A DNA stretch of 64,000 bases from Bugula neritina (taxonomy: Eukaryota > Bryozoa > Gymnolaemata > Cheilostomatida > Bugulidae), in NCBI GenBank assembly GCA_964035545.1, contig OZ037771.1, positions 3,330,128-3,394,127 of the forward strand. Direction: 5' to 3'. Shown here one piece after another: positions 1-12,800 of this stretch. The notes below the pieces were generated by a model that saw only the letters and a program-made list of their open reading frames with translations, searched no databases and was not told where the DNA came from. The first letter of the stretch is position 1. The number at the start of each line of letters is the position of its first letter. The position numbers were made by a program, and so were the translations under genes.

Positions 1-294
1 AACACAAAACTCATTTAAGTCATCATGTAGACGGAATAAGATTTGTCCTTTTTGACCTTTTCGTATGGTACCGAAACCTGCACCAGTCATGCAGAGTAAA
101 AACTGTAATGATCTGTTTCTTTTATGTTTCCCTTGACCATCCCGAGGACAGAACTTTCCCACGGTGAGGTCTCTTAGAGTCAATTCTCTACCCATATTTT
201 CTAAACTTCTTGCTTTGTTCACAATTCGCTTCACGTGGGCTTTATACTTGCCAAATAAATCATCTTTTAGAAAATCTCCAAAATCTTCATTAAC
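1..294 (-). CDS. Internal exon of an unrecognised gene (partial)
   Basis: An uninterrupted frame of 98 codons begins directly after a good splice acceptor (TTTTCTTAG, reading the minus strand) and runs off the window edge. The other two frames have early stops, so the upstream exon must end in phase 0. The peptide is basic and mixed in character, starting VNEDFGDFLKDDLFGKYK and including a KRIVNKARSLENMGRELTLR stretch. I recognise no domain in it. The gene's 5' part should lie at higher coordinates but before the stop at 2537 of the next gene. A possible short upstream exon ends at a consensus donor near 1476, but its phase does not match this exon, so another exon would be needed between them. 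Confidence 0.5.
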
Positions 295-2536
295 CTAAGA
301 AAATGTGCAACTTGAATATAGTCAGAAACATCAATTTCATAATGAAACATGGATAAACTTGACTTCTGGATACAAGCCTACTATTGGTATAACTTAAACG
401 AATCAGGCGACGTATTAGTTTTATAACTTATAACTTACACTAAACATGCAACAGTACTATTACCATGGCTTACATTGAGAGCAGATTGAATATTCACTAT
501 CTAATTGCACAACATTATTGAGTCAAGGTAGAGTCATGAAAGCATAAAGATCAACTTCCAATCAATCCAAAATTATATTACTAAAAACTTTTGGCACAAA
601 CATTTACCATTATTGTACAACAAGCAGGGAACAATAAATCATCTGCCCAATTATTTCACCCAGAACAAATTCAAATGTTGACTTTTCATAACAAAAACAT
701 TCTTTTCATATGCTAATTAATTGACTGATGGATGATAAATTTTACTGTATCAATTAAAATTTACAATGTTTCTAGGTTAAATCAAAATCACTCTACAATT
801 GATATTACAACAACTACACCACTTTAAAACTGCCTTTGGAAATTGCATTGCAAAGAGTTGCCAACACAAGGAAAGCATGTCACCATCTGAAATAGACTTT
901 TATCACAGTGAAATATTAAAGGGTATATGCCCCCCCCCCCCCCCCCCCGTAAAATTGCTGACAGTTTGAAGAAAGCTATCAGTGGTCTCAACTTTCTATT
1001 TATTAATAAAAATTGAGATTCCTACATGGATTAGAGTATTGACTTGACGCTCAACAACTTTGCATTGTTCTCGAGGAAAGGTTAGCAAGTTTTCGCCAAC
1101 AGCTAGAGTAATTGTTGGGCACCAGAACGTATTACATGAGAAGCAATAATACATTGCATAGAGGAACACAACTCCTTAGGCAAGCAGGCAGTTTCACAAA
1201 TTCATCCGAATTGAACAAACATTTTCAGTTATAGACTTTAAAGCTGCTGATAAGATGCATATAGTAAGTGCCTATCTACCCTATCTAATACATAAGTTGC
1301 CCATCCTATTCCAAGTGACAGATTCTTACAGAAGCCATCAATTACAATATTTAAAGTAATTTAATATAATGTATACACACAGCTGTACATAAACAAATAG
1401 ACCCACACAAATAAAACCACAACTAATCAACAGTGTAATCATACATACAGCCATTACCATTCATATTTTCCTTACCTGATCCAACAGCAGCCACCAGCTT
1501 TGAGTATTCCAAGTTTTTCCACCAGTTATCACATTTCCTCAATATTTTTTGCAGTCAACCCACGGTTTCACTAGCAACTAGTGTTTATTAGCAGCAACAA
1601 CTTCAGTGTTTCCAAATATGTCACAGACTCTGCTTGAGATCATTTACTTTGAAATGTTCATATTGCAGGTACAAATAATAACACTATTGAAATACACAAG
1701 TAAAAATAGCATCTTGTAAATTGATGAGTAATATGAAAAAACATCCACTAGCAATAAGACGAAAAGCCACAAAACCTTAGGGGAACTTCACTACTACTAC
1801 TAACAGAAATCTCAATCTTATCACAAACATAAAAAAATGCTATATAAAAATCATGAATAAGAATTTGTCCACTCTTTAATACACTGAGCAGTAGTTCATC
1901 CCCACAGCAGTTAGCAGGTGAACGTATAAGAAGTTGAGACCACCGATTTCCTATGTTATGCTGTCTAGGTTACTTGAGTGTTAAGTGAAGGCAGTTATAT
2001 TGCCCACGCAGTGAAGAAGATGGCATTTAGAGACAGTTTAGATGCAGTATGAGGAGACATTGCACAGTGAAAACGCGAGAGTATATCCTGGGTAACACCG
2101 AAGTGGTACTCTATGAATATTGGAATGCCAACACAGCATTTTCACACTAACAGTGAAGTGGCCAGCAGCACTGGTGGTAGAAGAACTAGAAAGTCAAAGC
2201 ACTTTCTCATTTTTTAATTGAGAAAACTTCCTCAATTTGAAGAAGTGAAAATGAGTTTCTAGTACTTTTAACCACAAACTGCAGAAATCACACTGACTTG
2301 CTAGAGATGATGAGCTACGAATATGTATATTATATATTTTTAGAGCGAACAATCAAAACAAATAAATATATTAAATTTGATTTCAGGTTTCAATGGAAAA
2401 ATATTAAAAATCTGTGAGTCGGTATAAGTTTATACAATGTTTTGATTGGCGGTCATTAAATTATCAACTTCATATTACAAATCATGATATAAAAACCAGT
2501 CTGCCTGATTGACGACATAAGTGGCTAGCTAAGCGG
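295..2536. other. Non-coding stretch, intron and/or spacer
   Basis: AT-rich sequence with no long open frame. It holds a run of 19 C residues (930-948). A possible small minus-strand exon, about 1477-1541, encodes CDNWWKNLEYSKLVAAVGS and is followed by a consensus GTAAGG donor. It may belong to the gene whose exon is at 1-294, but the codon phase does not match directly. Confidence 0.4.
930..948. repeat. Poly-C tract
   Basis: A run of 19 C on the plus strand in otherwise AT-rich sequence. Its length may be inexact in the assembly, because homopolymers of this size are error-prone. Confidence 0.9.
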
Positions 2537-5225
2537 TTACCCTATATCCTTCGAGTTAGTGAGTGTTTTTATGGTAGGTTTTGACCATACTCGGGTGGAC
2601 ACGATGGTAACACCGTGCTGACGCTTCAAGTGATTTATCATGTTACTTGTATTACCACCAGTGGACTTAATAACTTGTCTACAAGCTCTACAGACTGTAA
2701 AATCTCTGGAATTCTCCACAGACCCTTCTGCCAAAGTTTCAAAATATTTCCAAACCTCACTTCTAAAAGGGCGCGGAACTGTTTTATGCAGCTGAGTTGC
2801 TGGATTGGTGAGGTTACAAGAGTTCCGACTCTGAAAAGACCAGATTCACGCGTCAACGAGCTGAGAAAGCAAATTCTCTTCACATCGGCTCATAACCTTC
2901 CTTGCAGGACTAAACACAGAACTCGTGCTTCCACATTGGTCGGGTATGCAAATTAACCTTCATTTGAGTAGCGAAAAGAAACACCACAAGTTTTTGTTGT
3001 CTTTTTTTTAGAAAAAAGGGGAATAAGGAATCTGAGGCCTCTCGAAGTCAGTGTGATTTGATAAGCATTGCAATGTGTAGCAACTTGAACCTTCAGAAAA
3101 TGCTCAGCCAGTTGGTGAACGTTCAAATTGTCACACGTTCCAATTTAAGAAAGAATGACATAAACACAAACCTTTTGGCTAGACTGGCTAGGAGTAGGTT
3201 GAGAGTGGAACTGTGGACGATATATATGCTGATTGGGAGTCATACTGGGATAAGTCGACGAGATTGGCCCTGTGGGTATCTTTATTCCTGACAGCGGGCC
3301 CATAACAAAGTCTGGCCGTGACGGTGTTTCCTTTTTATACATGTGCTGCGGTGTGGAGGTGGTGGGAAGCGGGTTGATTGATTGTGAGGGTGTCATGGTT
3401 TGACTGTTGAATATGTTCATCATGGAGTCGATACTGGGGTCAGAGGGAGGAAAAACTACATCTACAAATGAAAGCATAAAAAGTGTATCAATTGTATGCA
3501 GCTTGGCTAAGGTTTACGATGAGCAAAGGTGTTAGCAATCATACATTAAAGAAACAGTAACATCAAAAGCTGTTGGGGAGCATCGTAAATAATTCTAAGA
3601 ATTAGAAAAACCTGGCGAAAGCAATGGAAGACCTACTAACCGGGCAATACATTCATATCCAGTTCTTTGTTGCGACTTGCACCATCTTGTTCCCCGACTT
3701 CCACCTTGATCTCTAGAATATCTGGGTCAAACTCGAATGGCTGTTGTTCAGTTGGGTCGTCCGAAGGTCGTTGTTCTGATTCCGAGTCTCGTTCCGTCTC
3801 AGGTTCATCCTACAGCAGAATGTAAGAGAAATACAGAAATTGGACGTTGTTTGGTTGTATGCAGTACCGACAGCCACATGAAGAAGTAAAGTGCTTGCGG
3901 TAACTCACCTTATTGGGTACATCTTCAAAGTCGAGTCCAGAGGGAGTTTCCGAGTCCTTATCAACAACAGGGGGGATATCAATGTAGCCCGGGCTGGCCA
4001 TCTCAGAGTCAAACTCCAAGCTAGCCGGCTCCATCGACACTATGTTAGAGTCCGCAGGATTGGTCTAATAAACAGGAAGTAAAAGAAGACTAACCAGACA
4101 TGTCTTACTAGACTCTAGAAAGAAAGACATGATGAAATGGCAAAGTTAAAAAATAGAACACAGCAGATAGAAATATTTATGATATCACATCATATGACTC
4201 ATGGTAATTATTTTTTGAAAACCAACTTTTGTTTCAACAGATTACTAGTCGAAAACTAAAGTAATGAGAGTCAAGGGTTTTAATTTAGTGCTAAACATGT
4301 CTGAAACAACAACATACAGCAGTCGATGTCATTATACAAAGGCGATGTGCTTACAGTGAGTGTAGGCATGCTGGAGGTAGCCACAGGTGTGGAAGTATTG
4401 TTTGATGAGGCTTGACTAGATGTTGGATTGCTGAGAGAAAAACCCGCCTTTAAGGGGGGCGGCACAGGAGGCGCCGAGAGTAGCACAGCCGACTGTGAGT
4501 CTGGATCTGAATCTACAAAGGAAAGACATGTATTTAAATCTGATAGGCTTTAAACTCCAAGAAAATGTTCACCTGGGAACACATACAGGTTAGCAGATAA
4601 TGGTGAGCACTTGACAGTACCTTCATTACGTGGGTGAGTGGTGCTAGAAACCCGTTTCGGTGCATTGACTTTACGCTTCTTGGTGTGAGATCTGAAATCT
4701 TGAGACATTATGCAGATGTGTTTGTGGTGCTCCATCTCGTGTGAGTAGAAGGCTTTATACTGACACTTATCACACTCAAAGTACCAGCTGAGTTTCTGAA
4801 TATAGCCGTCATGTGGCAGAGTCATGTCAGTGTGTTTGTGTCCATTAGGGTGCATCGACTCGACTATCTGTTGAAGAATATGACGCAGGGCTATCGAGAG
4901 GTTATGCTCTCCTGCAGTGTGCTACAAAAGAGGTAAAATGACAGTCGAAGAAAGGTATGTAGAGGCATGCTGATTAGATGAACTATAATTTCATTTCATT
5001 TCTACCAGAAACGTAAGCAAAACACATGTAATTATTACTACAATAACTTGTACTAGTTTTAAATACAGATGTGTGGGCTTGCATAAAACTAACAGAGAAC
5101 ATTATCGCATTGTTTTCATATTCAATAAAAAAAAATACATGAATTCTATCAAGTAACCAGAAGCTACTATAAAATATCACACCAGTTTTTATAGACATAC
5201 AAAAGGAAAAACTTACCACAACCAT
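2537..5225 (-). CDS. C2H2-like plus BED-type zinc finger protein, 474 aa
   Basis: Seven coding exons join in frame: 5225-5217, 4921-4573, 4512-4355, 4064-3909, 3809-3641, 3461-3172 and 2830-2537. All have GT-AG borders and matching phases. The start is the ATG of a 9-nt first coding part (MVV), just before a GTAAG donor. An N-terminal block has a C2H2-like finger (C53, C56, then H68/H69 and H71), followed by a basic KKRKVNAPKR stretch that looks like a nuclear signal. The middle is Pro/Ser/Thr-rich and acidic. The last exon holds a BED finger: W404, the SEVWKYF start, C424, C427, H444 and H449, with the typical GGNTSNMINHLKRQH. BED fingers bind DNA and are often inherited from hAT transposases, but no transposase domain follows here. 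The protein is probably nuclear and DNA-binding. I recognise no named orthologue. The first, very short coding exon is the least certain part. Confidence 0.7.
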
Positions 5226-6863
5226 CTTTGCTGTGTGGGGAATGTATTATTTGGAAGTCAAAAGCTGAAAGAATATAAAAGTAACTCAAAAGCCTGTTTT
5301 ACATGTTATAAAACAAATAAAAGAACAGGTATAAAATTATAGCAATCCACACCAGATTTTGCATAAATAGAAGACAATTGCAATGATAAAACTAATATGC
5401 ACAACATTACCAAAAAGGAGAGAAAACTATAAGACAAACTGAGTTGCATAAATACTTGTTGGAGAAAAGACGTGAATAAATACGATGCAAATGAATTAAA
5501 ATTCAGATAGCTCATCGTGGTTTGATTATTACAGCACTAAGCAATTGGGCGCTTGAAATTCAAATAGAATGCTATTTTTTACTTGGGAAGATTTATCAAT
5601 ATTATTATTCTCAGCTATGTCTAAATTTCTGCAATTTTAATGCAGGTTTCTCTTAAATCAAAATTTAAAAAAATTATTTACATCAATAATATTAAATTTA
5701 ATATAATTAAAATTATAAATATATTCAATTTACCTATTTATATTGATATTCATATTGACTCGTCAACCTCAACCTGGGGAAAAAATAAGATCAGTTTTAG
5801 TTTAACTTTAAGTTTAAGACTGAGATTGGGAATAAAACTTCAATTTAAATTTGAAGTAAAAATTCAAGCTCATAACTAATAGTAATACTATTAGTATTAT
5901 TCTTTAAGTTTAACTTCAAGTATTAGTATTACATTTTGATTTACTGTTACACTTACTGTTAGTTACTAGTAATACTAATATTTAATTGTATATTCATACT
6001 CGCAGTCAGTGTCACTTCATCATGATTAGAATAAAATATATAAATGACAAATATGTAACAACATGGCGCAGCCGCAACAGTTTTAGCTACTTAATAAACT
6101 TGCCTTAATATTTAACAAAACATATACTATAAGAATACTTGTGTACGACTCATTGAATAAATTCTACGAGAACCGACTTCGCCACGGTAAATTGAACGCT
6201 TTTGCACCTACAGGAAATACGGGCACTTGTTGCAGGGCGTAAATGTGTCAAATTACATTCAAATGAGTAGATAACTCTGAAACCTACCGATAAATCAAGT
6301 GATGATAGTTTAACAATTGTGTTACTAAGCTGGAAGGAGAGTTGCTAGACTACATAGACTTGGCTAAATAAAATCTGTACTGTCTACATGCATATTTTAT
6401 AGTTCAAAATGTATTACTTTAGCTGTCTTAATGAAGACTTTAGCTCTCTTAAAAAAGAACAACTTGAATTCAAAAGATGTGTGAATTCAGTCTATAACTA
6501 TTGCCAGCATAATATAATGATATATCATGCATTTAGGGCTAACCCCAATCATCAAATGCTGTGCTTTTCAAGTATAACTGCCAAATTAAAATACAAAAAT
6601 TTTATTAGAACTATATCAGAAAGCAGTGCATTGACAGTACAGTTCAGAACTGTATCTCAAAAGACAAAGACTCAACATACTATGAGAATAAACAAGATCA
6701 ACTAGTTTTATATTACAACAAAATGTTAAAATTATACACAAAACAAGATAGCTTCCGTAGCAGCCAGATACACATATTTGGCCTTGACCTTGGCCCAAAG
6801 AGTAGAGGGTGTGACAACAGCAGGTGAAGTGATATATGCATGTGATATGGCTGTTGGTGCCGT
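5226..6863. other. Spacer between the zinc-finger gene and the ADAR 3' end
   Basis: AT-rich, with no supported gene. It includes degenerate AGTAATACT/TTAAGTTTAA simple sequence at about 5780-5960, with a short palindrome at 5877-5905. It should contain the 5' leader and promoter of the minus-strand zinc-finger gene at its low end and the 3' UTR of the ADAR gene at its high end. Confidence 0.5.
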
Positions 6864-9800
6864 TTATACTGGCGCCAAAGCTGCTGCCGCCGGTGTTACT
6901 GATGCTGTCACCGGTGTTACTGGTGCTGCCGCCGGTGTTACTGGTGCTGCCGCCGGTGTTACTGGTGCTGCTGCCGGTGTTACTGGTGCTGCTGCTGTTA
7001 CTGATGCTGCTGGCACTGTGGCAGCTGATGGAATGGTGATAGGGGGTACGCTGTCAAACATGTCCTGCTCTACAGGCTTCCTCACCCACTTGCCATATCC
7101 CCGAGCTTCAAGATTGGAGTAAAGGTCCCTTTTCACCTCCTGAAAATATCCACACACATGATATTTGATCTGCTGCCAGAAATCTGGTCAGAAAATGATT
7201 GGAAGTTTACAAGAGAGTTTCTTGAACCAATAAGTAGTGATAAAACATGTAAGTACCAATATTTAAGGTGACAATAAATTTTATCACTGTAAGAACTTTG
7301 TCATTTTCTATAAAAGGTGTCTAGAAAATGTGCAGAATGTGTTCTAATCACAAAAAAACTGTTACATTTCGAATATTGGGGTAGAAATCATATCTCAATC
7401 AAAATACTGATACAGGAAATACACAGAGCCAATTACCAACCTGGTATTGTACGGCTTTGTCTTTAGCAGCAGAGTAAATGTCCGCCTCAGAGCTTACAGC
7501 AGTCTTTTGCACTTTCCTAAAAATCAATGACTGAACAGATATTTTGCAAAATTATGCAACCATTTATTAATTACAGTATAACTTGATTATATGATAAATA
7601 TTTTGCTAATCATACTGAATCTACACTCATTGCCATGGCCATAGCCATTAGTTATATTACAATACTTTATATTATGATTGCATGCAACTTTAGGTAATAA
7701 AAGTATTTAGCTAATGGTAACCATATTTAGAGTGATCTATTCAAGAAATACGAAATAAAAAAAGAGAAGACGAAACCTAATTACCATCAAATGCTTACCT
7801 GAACTGAAGAAACAGCATTTTCTTAGATAAGCTGGAGTAGCTGTTGTCAAAGCAGATACCAGTTCTAGTGGTGAGTATTTCTGAGATGTCATCAGTTGAA
7901 AGCCACACAATCCTACAACAACAACGTTGTATTAAATGTGGTAATAAATGATTATGATATGAATCTCAGAGATTCAATGAAAACTATTAGTGAAAAATAC
8001 AAACAGGTATTGAATTAAATGTGGTAATGAATGTTTGTAAGACAAGTTTAATGATCCTAATGAGTGAAAAAATTGGTGAAAAAGAAAACAAATTTTATGA
8101 TTTTAAACAGTGGACACGTTCATTCTTGAAAGTTACTCGGATGAATCATTCAAAATCATAAGGTTATAAAACAGACCTGGGTGAATGATATGTGGCAAAA
8201 AGCAAACTAATTAGTAATCAGCATCAAATTGTATTTAGTTTTCATTTTTCTTGCTTACAAAACTTTTCATCACATCTTTTAAAAGTTCAAATTTTTCATC
8301 GCTGTTGCATTGCACAATATTTAAAAAACGCAAGCTAGAGATGGTTACACAGCAAATTATACGTGAACTCAGCATTTAGAGACAATAATAATGCCTGGGG
8401 TACTTTCTCATATGTAATGAATCATAGGGCAGACAACTCACGAGTAGGTGGGGGGTTTGTGAGTGTCCCGAGGTTCAGGCATTACTGTTCCAATGATCTC
8501 TGGGCAATGATGTCTGTATGGAGCAGGTAGCTTCTCAATGAGCTCTAACTCATTAATACGGCCTTTAACATCAATAAAATAGCAACTGTAATACACAAGC
8601 TCATACTTGCAGACAACACACATATGAGCTATAGAGCAGGTGGGTGTTTACAAAAGGAACAATTACAGATATATTTCAGTTTAGTCACCCTCAAAACATT
8701 AGATACATGACAGCACAAATATCTCAACAACAAAATGTCTCAACAACTTCAAATCAAATCCTCCATAAATATCCAGTATTAGTTTTCGTTCATTCACAAG
8801 TTTTCACTGATCTTGTATATTTGTATGTGTTGCTAGCGAACATATTTACAACTGAAAATATACTGAAGTAAGGCATACGTTGATTACTTCAGCATATTGA
8901 AACATGCCTAGACTATGGGCTTACAACAATCACCATAACTATTAGGTTGGCCACCAGAAATAGCTGCTGTTATATACAGACAGCCAAGAGCTGTTGATAA
9001 ATTTCAAAGACTATCAAATATCACATTCTAGTATGTCATGGAGTACAAATAGACTGGCAGCTAGTATTACTGTATATTAGTTCAGCTATACGAGCTGAAG
9101 GCATGTGTACAATATAATAAACAGATGTAATGAGATACATACCATACAGCCCTCTGTATATATGAGCCTGATTAAACATGCTAGCCACAATGATGCTGGA
9201 GAAATAGACAGGCTGTATCAGCGTACTCAGCAGTGACCCTGTAAGTATTTCATACAACTATCACATAATATATACCTGTATATGTTTATATGTATATATG
9301 TATGTATGTAGGTATATATGTATGTAGGTATGTATCCATAACCATAACTGCTGCTACTCAGCAAAAAACACAATTTGCTAGTACACTGCATACTCACAAC
9401 CTTTAGGTATGCGACATCACGTTAAATCCATTATTCTTATAGAAATAAAAATAACAAACTGTTCTTGAAAACGTGTCGAGTAAATTTACAAGTTTTGAAC
9501 ACAATTACGATCATAAAATACATATCGACCTCAAAGTAAAATATATCAAATATTGACCACTAAGTTGAAAGTCTCTCCTACCTTGAAACCCGAGGACGGC
9601 CCACCTAGCCACCTTGTCACAGCAGGACATGTTCAAGTACCTGTCTCCAGATGCTATCCCATCTAGCACCTGCACCACATTCATTTCCTGTTCATTCACA
9701 GGCAGTGTACCTGTAACAACAACACACACATACTACTGTAAGTGGTGAATTACCTGTAGCAACATACACGTAGGTGGTATACTGTGAGAGTCAAGTGTAA

Positions 9801-12800
9801 ACTATAACTTGTGTACTAAACAACATACATAAATTCAACAATCAATAAACTATTTCGAAAATCTTTTTATAATAAATTGAGTAGTTGAAGTATTGAAGAT
9901 CTCCAACTGGTTATATAACATTTATAAGGATTTACACCATACATTTCCTATTAAGATAGTCAATATAATTAGGCATTCACTATTAAAAACTATTTTACGA
10001 ATTTCATGGTGCATTTCAATTTTTAATGAGAAGACAACTTCTATATATTATGAAAAATCTCTGGTAATAACTATCCAAAAAAGAACAGCCTAGTTACACA
10101 TTGACAGTCAATCACAAACTAGGAAGGTATAATGTAGAACAATCAGGAGGATAAGTACCCTGTCCAGTTTCCATCTTGACCCTCAGTTGACCCCTGCTAG
10201 CTCTCAGAGGATTCGTGTCGATGTTCTCAGATGAACTCTCGCCCTCCTTCAACAAACTGGAGGTGAAGACTCGAGAGTCTCCACAAGGAGGGGAACTTAT
10301 ATACAAGTGAAACTTCACTCCATCCGCCAACTTGTACGGAGCTCCGGAAGGATCTAGAACAGACACGTGAGTGGTACAAGTGACTAGAAACTATATGAAC
10401 CACCAGATTGTTTATTTGAATTACTAATTTATTTGACCTACTAATTTATTTGAATTACAAATTTATTTGAATTGCAAATTTACTTGAATTACTAATTTAT
10501 TTGAATTACTAATTTATTTGAATTACTAATTTATTTGAATTAACAATTTATTTGAATTACAAATTTATTTAAATTAACAATTTATTTGAATTACAAATTT
10601 ATTTGAATTGCAAATTTACTTGAATTACCAATTTATTTGAATTACAAAGTTATTTGAATTACTAATGTATTTGAATTACTAATTCAGCAAAGAACCTGAT
10701 CTAACTTGTTAGTCAAATGCTGTCTGCTACACTAGATTTGATCAAAGAGACCAAAGAGCTGACTGACACCAGAAACACTCACCATTGTTGACAGGCACCA
10801 GGATACTGGGCTGTGAGGCCTGCACCAACTCAACCTGCCTATACAGATATTTCTTCATAGCTCTTCTAACCAGAATCTCAGCGTGCATGTCATTGACTGG
10901 CAGACCAGAGGTTGCGATGAACTCACCGGAAATACATTTCGTACCTGTATAAGACAACCCTAGCTAGTAATATCCTAGATAATTCAGGGTTATACTCAGA
11001 TATAAGACAACTCCATCTAGTAATACCGAAAATACTTCAGATTTGCTATCAAGCCTCATCTGGTCAAGAGAATGATATTACAAGGTTCCAAGTAAGCAAA
11101 TATACAGTGCATATATCTGCTTTTCAAAAACACTGTTAATAAAAAGATATATAAAGCTATTATAGTAAAATCCCAACATAAAACAATACACAAATCATAT
11201 ATTCAAAGTTCTACAAATAGTTTCGAAGAATTAGTTCCAGGGCTACAGCGCAACGTCTACAGGCAGGTCACTTGACACAAACCTGAAGCAACTGCGAGCA
11301 CCTCTGCGGAGGTGAGGTCATCATCTCTGGTCATCACACAACCTGCCAGAACTTTCTTGGCGTGGAACTGAGAGCCGAAAATCGCCATCAGTTCACCATA
11401 CTTCTGCACCACCATGCGTTGGACCTGGCAAGAAACATTGTATATAGAAAGTCCATACGTAAGTAAATGTTACGAAGTTATATGGTAGACCTACTAAATG
11501 TGTTGTAGAGTTTATAGAGGCTCTACTGTTTATTATATGAGAATGCTGAATAAATCCCATCTCTCTTAGCAATTACGGTTCATAGATAGTTTATCACATT
11601 TACCCTAACGAAAAATAGTTGACAAGAAATGAACTCCTGCTATTATGTAATAAAATAAAATCAGGAGTTTACTAGATGAAACATGACTCCTACGGTAACT
11701 AACCTTAGTAGAAAGAGATTGATGGTCCAGCTTTCCAATATCCCCTCTCTTCATATCTGCAGCTGTCTTGGGAGAACTAAAATCCCCTGTCAAAAGAAGA
11801 TATAATGTTATTAAGAGAAGATATCTGCCAGCTATTGCCATAAAATGACCACCCACCAACAGCATGGAAATACGCTTTAATAAAAGTCATCAGTCACTGT
11901 CCTTTGCATAATTTTACTAAACCGTGCACCAAACAGTGAGCTGTGACCACACATAGCCTGTATCCTCAGTTGTTTGTGCAGCAGATGCTGTCCATGCAAC
12001 TGGAGCACCTGTTTGGCTCTATCACTTTCAGTAGAAGGTGGCACTTGGCAGATGACACATGTCAGTAACTTGACTCTTTGCACAGTGACCGACATGTGAC
12101 ACCAGCAGTCAGTGCTACTTTAGTAAGTGCAGTTGCTGCTGTTTGCTGCACACTGGGTGCTATGAGAGCACAGTCACAGAGCGCAGTAAACATGAACACC
12201 TGTAAATACAGAAGTTGTTAGCAAAAAGAGTTTTAAAACCCTACAGGATATGAGAATTTATTCTGTGAAAAACTTGACTCCCTTCCTCTGCCTATCACTA
12301 CTACAGGTTCTAAATATATCTAGGTGGTTTGGTTTCAATAGGTCATACAAATAGCATTGTCATGGTCATATACATTTAAATGTTTCCCATAATTCTAGAC
12401 GGTTTGCTTTATTTTTTATCCATTCTATCTGAAGAAAACACAGTGTTCACGAAATAACAAGTTTTCCACCAACCGCTTTTGACTCTGGAACCAGCAGTGG
12501 AATTTAAATTCAGAAATATCCATAAGGAAATGAATTAAATGTTTTATCTGCTAGAGAAAACTTTTAACTTAGTTGTTTCCAAAACAATGCATGTCAAAAG
12601 TAAAAAACACCCAATTGAAATTATTTTACAAACTTCAAAACTTATTCACGGAATAAAAAGCTTTTGTTTTATGAGATTTCAAACAAAACTGTTTATTATT
12701 CAACAGAATTCAGGGAAACTATACAGGAATGCCTCATTCAAAGTTTTTTTTGTAGGCTTTGCTATTAAAAAACTGAACAACAAGATATATTTCTTCTGTG

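Larger units (their letters stand above)
6864..11424 (-). other. ADAR catalytic deaminase domain and C-terminal repeat tail
   Basis: Nine exons, from VQRMVVQKYGELM to the TAA. Conserved ADAR landmarks in order: GTKCISGEF, NDMHAEILVRRA (zinc His and catalytic Glu), SPPCGDSRVF, RGQLRVKMETGQGTLPV (base-flipping loop with Gln1140), NMSCCDKVARW, PVYFSSIIVAS, KGR-type junction before LPAPYRHHCP, and GYGKWVRKPVEQDMF. The last about 60 residues are an Ala/Pro/Val/Thr tail made from a 21-bp unit encoding AAAPVTP, repeated about four times (roughly 6880-7010). Confidence 0.92.

Noticed and set aside
2615-2956. Plus-strand 113-aa open frame
   Set aside because: Overlaps the BED finger exon on the other strand, which has a clear domain and fitting splice phase.
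6778-7122. Plus-strand AGVTGAA-repeat protein
   Set aside because: It is the mirror reading of the ADAR last exon minisatellite on the minus strand.
9582-9710. Asp1163 (SGDRYL) as a changed base-flipping residue
   Set aside because: This position aligns with ADAR2 Glu509, not Glu488. The flipping residue is in the GQGT loop upstream.
11877-12200. Minus-strand open frames, including one directly after a good acceptor at 12200, as an extra ADAR exon
   Set aside because: The dsRBD 9 exon ends in phase 1 and joins the 11786 exon perfectly. Inserting the 12200 frame breaks the phase, and the sequence resembles no ADAR part.
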